Shown here: positions 6,844 to 10,615 of the stretch, piece by piece
How the letters are laid out: each line of letters begins with the position of its first letter
How positions within the stretch are numbered: the stretch's first letter is position 1
Assembly (NCBI GenBank): GCA_003518475.1
Contig: DOYO01000146.1
Location: forward strand, 1-10,615
DNA length: 10,615 bases
From: Acholeplasmataceae bacterium
GTDB lineage: Bacteria > Bacillota_I > Bacilli_A > Acholeplasmatales > Acholeplasmataceae
Direction: 5' to 3'
Notes under the pieces: generated by a model
The model's input: the letters and a program-made list of their open reading frames with translations, nothing else
Database searches by the model: none
What the model was told of the DNA's origin: nothing
Program-made: the position numbers and the translations under genes

Positions 6844-7542
6844 TCAAACCTCGAATTCAAAGACATCGTCGCTTGGTTTTTCAAGTTTCAATGTATCACC
6901 GACACGGCTGGAGGAAACACTGGATAGTGAAGAAGAAACCCATTGGAACAGTTCCTTAAAGTTTAAGCCGTTCAATTTGAATACACGTTCTTTAGATCCT
7001 GATATTTGTCTTAGTCTTTCAATATTGGCATTTTCTACACCGATACCGAAGAAGATAACCTTTTTGCCACTGATTGCACTTTGAAGCATACCACTCGCTT
7101 CCAATACATTATCAGTCGGTTCGCCATCTGTGATGACAAACAACCAAGGCCGGTAGTATGAAATACCTGCATTTCTATATTCTGCTTTTCTGTTTTCGAT
7201 ATTTTTAAGTGCGGTAACAATCGCTTCACCCATCGGTGTCATGCCATTGACCTTTAGTTCGGGTGCCTGGCTTTCTGATACGGTAGCGAAGTTTTGGATG
7301 GTGGATACAGTTTGCCCGAATGTGATGACGCTTAAATCAACACGCACACTGGCAAGATCATCATCACGAAGTGCAGCATACAATGCATGAACGCCTTCGT
7401 TGAGCTGGTTGATAGGATTTCCTGACATGGAGTAAGATGTATCAAGCAAGAGTACAACGGGACAGCGCGGTTCTGGATTATCCAGCAATGCTTCATCGAC
7501 AACTTCCTTCTCAAATTCAAATTCATTCTTTAAATCGTTCAT
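6844..7542 (-). CDS. TerY-like von Willebrand factor A domain protein
   Basis: This 232-residue vWA protein is close to TerY of tellurite-resistance-associated loci. The domain starts near residue 25 with a complete metal-ion-dependent adhesion site: DTSYS (DxSxS), the Thr in NGMTPMGEA, and the Asp in VITDGEPTD. A conserved strand-helix frame runs to about residue 205, followed by a short tail ending in acidic and hydrophobic residues. No signal peptide or membrane segment is present, so it acts in the cytoplasm, probably as a metal-dependent adaptor recruited by phosphorylation through its triad partners. The ATG at 7542 is chosen because GAGG (7554-7551) sits 8 nt upstream; an in-frame TTG at 7563 lies before that site. 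It is the first of three triad genes, with the phosphatase starting at its stop codon. Confidence 0.9.
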   Translation of the reverse strand: MNDLKNEFEFEKEVVDEALLDNPEPRCPVVLLLDTSYSMSGNPINQLNEGVHALYAALRDDDLASVRVDLSVITFGQTVSTIQNFATVSESQAPELKVNGMTPMGEAIVTALKNIENRKAEYRNAGISYYRPWLFVITDGEPTDNVLEASGMLQSAISGKKVIFFGIGVENANIERLRQISGSKERVFKLNGLNFKELFQWVSSSLSSVSSSRVGDTLKLEKPSDDVFEFEV

Positions 7543-7572
7543 CTTAATAACCTCTTTTCTCAATCTATATTT

Positions 7573-8268
7573 TTATAGGATAAATAAAATAATCAAGGAT
7601 AGGAACAGCGCCTTCAAACTAAACTTGGTTCGAATATATACAAGGAAGGCAAAGATGATATAAAGTGCGCCGAATCCCAGTTGAATCCAGTTGAAGCCAT
7701 CAGGGGTCGCACCCAATGATAAACCAAACAAATACAAGATGACACCTATTCTGACGAGCATTGAAAATGATAAGTCCAAATTCATTTTTTTGATTTGATA
7801 AACATAAACCAGGATACCTGTAATATAGATAGACATTAAAATGGTTGAAACTGAGTAGAGTATATATATCCAATTGGAGGGGCTTTCAAACATTTGAGCT
7901 ATATTGGCATTTCCGGATAAATAACCGATTAGACCAAAATGAAATGGCAGATCGAAGTAGATGAGGATGGATTGAACGATGAGAACAAGTAAACTCGAAA
8001 AGATGACAACCTTGAAGAATTGATCAATGCCGAATAAACTATATTTTTTCCCAATCGTGTAGTGAAATAGGTTGAATGATAAGAAAAAGAAGAAAACTAT
8101 CTGGATCACATAGAGAAAAACATAACTGTAACTGTTTTGAAAAAGTTGTCCAAACAGGGAAGAAGACCATGTTGACTCGTTAAAGAAAACCTGAATATAA
8201 AAGACACCCCAAATGAGCGATCCGATAAATATTTTATTGAGATTGCTGTTTACAGGATTCTGAGTCAT
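7573..8268 (-). CDS. Seven-helix membrane protein, first gene of TerY-P operon
   Basis: This 231-residue, very hydrophobic protein belongs to no family I recognise. Likely membrane segments lie near residues 13-29, 48-66, 86-105, 134-155, 170-185, 194-211 and 217-231, which gives seven helices with a short N-terminal tail. Two longer polar loops (about 67-82 and 106-130) are the most likely sensing or contact surfaces. The ATG at 8268 follows GAGGGGG by 4 nt, and an extended -10 promoter lies about 35 nt upstream. The vWA gene begins 30 nt after its stop, on the same strand with no terminator between, so it should be co-transcribed with the triad. It could be a receptor, transporter-like sensor or scaffold for the signalling proteins. 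No catalytic or transport motif is visible, so the role stays open. Confidence 0.75.
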   Translation of the reverse strand: MTQNPVNSNLNKIFIGSLIWGVFYIQVFFNESTWSSSLFGQLFQNSYSYVFLYVIQIVFFFFLSFNLFHYTIGKKYSLFGIDQFFKVVIFSSLLVLIVQSILIYFDLPFHFGLIGYLSGNANIAQMFESPSNWIYILYSVSTILMSIYITGILVYVYQIKKMNLDLSFSMLVRIGVILYLFGLSLGATPDGFNWIQLGFGALYIIFAFLVYIRTKFSLKALFLSLIILFIL

Positions 8269-8299
8269 ATATCCCCCTCAACATGAAATACTTGTCATC

Positions 8300-8322
8300 A
8301 TTATAGCATGTATCATTTGATA
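8300..8322 (-). promoter_or_regulatory. Extended -10 promoter of TerY-P operon with an adjacent palindrome
   Basis: On the minus strand TGCTATAAT is an exact extended -10 element (TATAAT at 8305-8300). No strong -35 box is seen. The inverted repeat TATCA-TT-TGATA (8311-8322) lies directly upstream, inside the spacer region, where a bound regulator would block or remodel polymerase. The transcription start would be near 8293, about 25 nt before the first start codon. Confidence 0.5.
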
Positions 8323-8532
8323 GTAGGGATAGAGATGGTGAAATTTCATCGAAATGCTTTGCAATAAATATGGGTTTACCTTCGATTTGTATCTGCAATT
8401 TCGATGAATAACTTCTAGTTTGTAGTTTTTTAAACGAATAGAGATTGCTTATTTTATTGCTGAGTATCGTGAATGCTTTATATAAAAAGTAGAGATTATG
8501 CCATTTTTTAGGTCAAATTTAAAGACATCATG

Positions 8533-8538
8533 TATAAT
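8533..8538 (+). promoter_or_regulatory. -10 box for the GNAT-SGNH gene
   Basis: TATAAT is a perfect -10 hexamer preceded by TG. The -35 region (around 8508-8515) matches the consensus poorly. The predicted start near 8545 gives a leader of about 90 nt that contains a stable hairpin. Confidence 0.45.
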
Positions 8539-8552
8539 CTAAACCATAGAGC

Positions 8553-8574
8553 GCTTGCTTTAATTAGAGCAAGC
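8553..8574 (+). promoter_or_regulatory. Leader hairpin near the 5' end of the GNAT-SGNH mRNA
   Basis: GCTTGCT (8553-8559) pairs perfectly with AGCAAGC (8568-8574), and two more inner pairs (U-G, U-A) are possible, leaving an AAUU loop. It sits about 8 nt after the predicted transcription start and has no T-tract, so it is more likely an mRNA-stabilising or regulatory leader hairpin than a terminator. No known riboswitch class is recognisable. Confidence 0.4.
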
Positions 8575-8636
8575 CCAATCAATACTTCTAGATTCAATAG
8601 ATGAAAATATTATAGAAATATAGGGAGGTTTTATCT

Positions 8637-9800
8637 ATGGAGCTTGTTACACAAAGACTGTTGTTAGTTCCTATTTCCATGAAATTCAAAGTTGATGTTT
8701 TCAATAATTTCAATCATGAAGTGACTCGTTATATGATGCCGAAACCAGCAAAGGATATTTCAGAAACTGAGGCTTGGATTAAAAGCACTATCAAAAAATA
8801 TGAAAACAAAGAAGAAATCGTATTTGCTGTATTGCTCAAGGATTCTCATGAGTTCATCGGATGCATGGGTCTTCATCATATGGATACGGATACGCCTGAG
8901 CTTGGCTTATGGACGAAGATGTCCGCGCACGGACATGGTTACGGCATAGAAGGGATGAAAAGTATTGTTGAATATGCCCAAACCCACTTGAATATCAAAT
9001 ATCTGATATACCCAGTGGACAGAAAAAACTTTGCGAGCAGGAACATACCCGAAACACTTGGGGGCATCGTCAAAAAAGCTTATAAGCAAATCAATCAGTC
9101 AGGTATAGAACTTGATACGATTGAATACTGGATTTATTCAGAGGATCAAATAGATACGCCTTACCCAATCATGTTGTTTCAAGGCGACAGTGTCACAGAT
9201 TGCAACAGAAATAGAAGAAGCCTCTATGATCTTGGAAACGGGTACGTCAAGAAATTATTAGGAATGGCGAACAATATCCTATTGGTCAATCGAGGAATCA
9301 GTGGGAATAGAACCAATGATTTGCTTGCTAGATGGAAGGAAGACACCATTCAAGTTGCTCCAGATTTTATATCTATCCTGATTGGAATCAATGAGGTTTG
9401 GCATCATTATAAATTTGGTAATGTGCTCACCCCTCAGCAATACAAGGAAAACTATATCAAGTTACTCGAAGAAGTCAAGAAAAAGCTTCCAGAAACAAAG
9501 ATTCTCTTAATCGAGCCCTTTGCATATCCAATTGGAGAGTATGAACCAATCTGGCAAAATGATTTAGATGAAGAAATTCAGATGGTGAGGGAGCTTGCCA
9601 AGACATATGCTGATTATTTCATACCGATGCAAGATGTCTTGAATGATTATAAAAAGAATTACGCCATGGAATCCATACTTGCAGATGGAGTGCACCCAAC
9701 TGATTTAGGACATCAGCTGATTGCAAAAGAAGTTGCCAAGGTTATTAAAGAATTTCTAATCGATTATCAGCTTAAGCATTCTAAAGTTGATATATCATAA
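8637..9800 (+). CDS. GNAT acetyltransferase fused to SGNH/GDSL hydrolase
   Basis: This 387-residue protein has two enzyme domains. The N-terminal half (about 1-168) is a RimJ/RimL-type GNAT: TQRLLLVPI at the start, FAVLLKDSHEFIGCMGLH in the central strands, an acetyl-CoA-binding loop in AHGHGYGIEGM (97-107) and NFASRNIPETLGG (131-143). The C-terminal half (about 178-375) is an SGNH hydrolase: GDS with nucleophile Ser185, Gly220 in NRGISGNRT, Asn252 in GIN, and Asp350/His353 in DGVHP. All four SGNH blocks are intact. There is no signal peptide, so it should act in the cytoplasm. Joining an acetyl-adding to an ester-removing domain suggests a role in adding or moving acetyl groups on a shared small molecule or sugar, but substrates cannot be read. 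AGGGAGG lies 8 nt before the ATG. A small membrane protein follows after 27 nt. Confidence 0.9.
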   Translation: MELVTQRLLLVPISMKFKVDVFNNFNHEVTRYMMPKPAKDISETEAWIKSTIKKYENKEEIVFAVLLKDSHEFIGCMGLHHMDTDTPELGLWTKMSAHGHGYGIEGMKSIVEYAQTHLNIKYLIYPVDRKNFASRNIPETLGGIVKKAYKQINQSGIELDTIEYWIYSEDQIDTPYPIMLFQGDSVTDCNRNRRSLYDLGNGYVKKLLGMANNILLVNRGISGNRTNDLLARWKEDTIQVAPDFISILIGINEVWHHYKFGNVLTPQQYKENYIKLLEEVKKKLPETKILLIEPFAYPIGEYEPIWQNDLDEEIQMVRELAKTYADYFIPMQDVLNDYKKNYAMESILADGVHPTDLGHQLIAKEVAKVIKEFLIDYQLKHSKVDIS

Positions 9801-9827
9801 AAAAACACATAGGAGGGATTGAAAATT

Positions 9828-10160
9828 ATGTTTAATCGAAAAAGACTCATTATTGGTTTGATCATGGGAGCATTGCTTGGAGTTTTTTGCATTGTTGGTG
9901 CACAACTTAGATCCGGCTTTGAAAGAGAAACGCTCTATTTGTTTGCTTTTTGGTACAATAGAGTGCTCATTGGATTTGCGATTGGAATCGCTTCACGCAA
10001 TCCCAATCTTAAAATCACATTGCTAAGAGGTGCTTTGATTGGCCTTCTTGTATCATTTGCATTTTACAGTGCGACTGGATTCGATGATGTAGTCGGCTTT
10101 ATCGCTGGAATAGTCTATGGAGTAATCATTGAATTTGTTGCTTACAAGGTGATTAAATAG
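9828..10160 (+). CDS. Small four-helix membrane protein
   Basis: This 110-residue protein belongs to no family I recognise. Hydrophobic segments lie near residues 6-23, 38-53, 62-80 and 88-105 and contain many glycines (GLIMGALLGV, IGFAIGIA, VGFIAGIVYG). Such spacing is common in tightly packed helix bundles. A basic N-terminus (FNRKR) suggests the N-terminus is inside. ATG at 9828 is chosen, with AGGAGG at 9811-9816 about 11 nt upstream; a TTG at 9819 is in frame but directly abuts that site. The gap to the preceding GNAT-SGNH gene is short with no terminator, so the two are probably co-transcribed, and a terminator follows. Its function is unknown. Confidence 0.75.
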   Translation: MFNRKRLIIGLIMGALLGVFCIVGAQLRSGFERETLYLFAFWYNRVLIGFAIGIASRNPNLKITLLRGALIGLLVSFAFYSATGFDDVVGFIAGIVYGVIIEFVAYKVIK

Positions 10161-10182
10161 TATCTTCATTTTGTATTATTAT

Positions 10183-10210
10183 AAAAGTCTGACTTTGTTG
10201 GACTTTTTTT
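10183..10210 (+). terminator. Rho-independent terminator after the small membrane protein
   Basis: AAAAGTC (10183-10189) pairs with GACTTTT (10201-10207) around an 11-nt loop, and the stem runs into a TTTTTTT tract (10204-10210). It lies 22 nt past the stop codon and closes the two-gene plus-strand unit. Confidence 0.75.
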
Positions 10211-10269
10211 ATTAAAGCTATCCATCATATGACTTTTATCGTTCTTTCATGTCCAAATTCATTTATTTT

Positions 10270-10278
10270 TGATACAAT
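10270..10278 (+). promoter_or_regulatory. Extended -10 promoter of the AI-2E-family gene
   Basis: TGATACAAT fits the TG-N-TANNAT extended -10 pattern. It lies after the upstream terminator and about 57 nt before the start codon, so this gene is transcribed independently. The -35 region is weak. Confidence 0.4.
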
Positions 10279-10334
10279 ATGATGGAAGAGCATGTTTATT
10301 TACATCAGATGTATCCATTGAAAGAAGGTATTCT

Positions 10335-10615
10335 ATGAATAAAAATCTATTTACAAAAGAAAAGCTGATGCAATATCTTTTAATTGTGTCCATTATTTCC
10401 ATATCATTTATAGGATTATACTACCTTCAGCTCCTCACCTCACCTGTATTAATCAATATATTCAATGCGATAAAGGCAGTTTTAATTCCCTTCCTGATTG
10501 CTTTCTTTTTAAGTTTTCTGATTGGACCATTCTCATTGTGGATACAAAAAACTTTCAAACTGCCAAAAGGAATTTCCATCATTATTGCTATTTTATTTGG
10601 AATCCTTTTCATTTT
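10335..10615 (+). CDS. AI-2E-family membrane transporter, N-terminal part (cut by window end)
   Basis: The frame stays open to the end of the window, giving 93 complete codons. The start ATG has AGAAGG 6 nt upstream. The N-terminal helix (about residues 14-34) is followed by the stretch AVLIPFLIAFFLSFLIGP at about 49-66, then a polar helix and KLPKGISIIIAILFGI. This order (Pro-containing helix ending in a conserved GP or NP, a basic loop, then a KGISI-type helix start) is typical of the AI-2E transporter family, PF01594, which also includes Na+/H+ antiporter-like members. The family name does not prove autoinducer export. The full protein would be expected to be about 350 residues with about seven to eight helices. 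Confidence 0.75.
   Translation, partial: MNKNLFTKEKLMQYLLIVSIISISFIGLYYLQLLTSPVLINIFNAIKAVLIPFLIAFFLSFLIGPFSLWIQKTFKLPKGISIIIAILFGILFI

Larger units (their letters stand above)
8283..8636. other. Divergent intergenic region
   Basis: This region separates the minus-strand TerY-P operon from the plus-strand acetyltransferase-esterase unit. It holds the operon promoter and palindrome at its left end. At its right end are a plus-strand promoter (TATAAT at 8533), a leader hairpin (8553-8574) and a strong ribosome site. The middle (about 8340-8500) is AT-rich, with no open frame or structure I can support. Confidence 0.6.

Noticed and set aside
3489..8268. Reading the operon as a classical tellurite-resistance (ter) locus
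   Set aside because: Only the TerY-type vWA, PP2C and kinase are present. No TerC, TerD/TerZ-type or TerB proteins are encoded in the window, so a tellurite phenotype cannot be claimed.
8341..8500. Possible riboswitch in the divergent intergenic region
   Set aside because: I found no conserved aptamer core or terminator/antiterminator pair, only AT-rich sequence, and the stretch lies upstream of the predicted plus-strand transcript start.

Overview
The window comes from a low-GC, Gram-positive-type bacterium. Genes are AT-rich, Shine-Dalgarno sequences are strong (GGAGG, GAGG), -10 boxes are of the TATAAT type, and TGA is used as a stop, so this is the standard bacterial code and not the Mycoplasma code. 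An Acholeplasma/Izemoplasma-like mollicute, an erysipelotrichian or a similar Firmicute would fit, but sequence alone does not settle the taxon.

Layout. Positions 1-571 hold no convincing gene. Positions 572-2073 are an IS110-family insertion sequence read on the minus strand: a DEDD transposase (631-1854), its terminator, and a roughly 180-nt leader with its own promoter. The leader folds into two guide-loop-like structures that share a 17-nt repeat and is a good candidate for the element's bridge RNA. A plus-strand gene for a zinc-ribbon DUF805 membrane protein follows (2151-2729).

Positions 3004-8305 are one minus-strand operon with a recognisable promoter and terminator. In transcription order it encodes a seven-helix membrane protein, a TerY-like vWA protein, a PP2C-type phosphatase, an 867-residue kinase, and two very small two-helix membrane proteins. 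The vWA, phosphatase and kinase genes form the TerY-P triad known from tellurite-resistance-associated stress and signalling loci. The last four genes are tightly coupled, with three ATGA overlaps and one 2-nt gap. The kinase is unusual: an active-looking kinase plus zinc-binding tail is followed by a second, degenerate copy of the same module that has lost its catalytic residues, carries a charged insert and ends in a membrane segment. Together the genes suggest a membrane-tethered phosphorylation switch (sensor or adaptor vWA, kinase/pseudokinase writer, PP2C eraser) with dedicated membrane partners. No terC/terD-type genes are present in the window.

Positions 8533-10210 form a plus-strand unit: a protein fusing a GNAT acetyltransferase to an SGNH/GDSL esterase, then a small four-helix membrane protein and a terminator. 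The window ends inside a gene for an AI-2E-family (PF01594) membrane transporter.

The strongest candidates for something undescribed are the kinase-pseudokinase duplication with its membrane-protein partners, and the IS110 bridge-RNA candidate.
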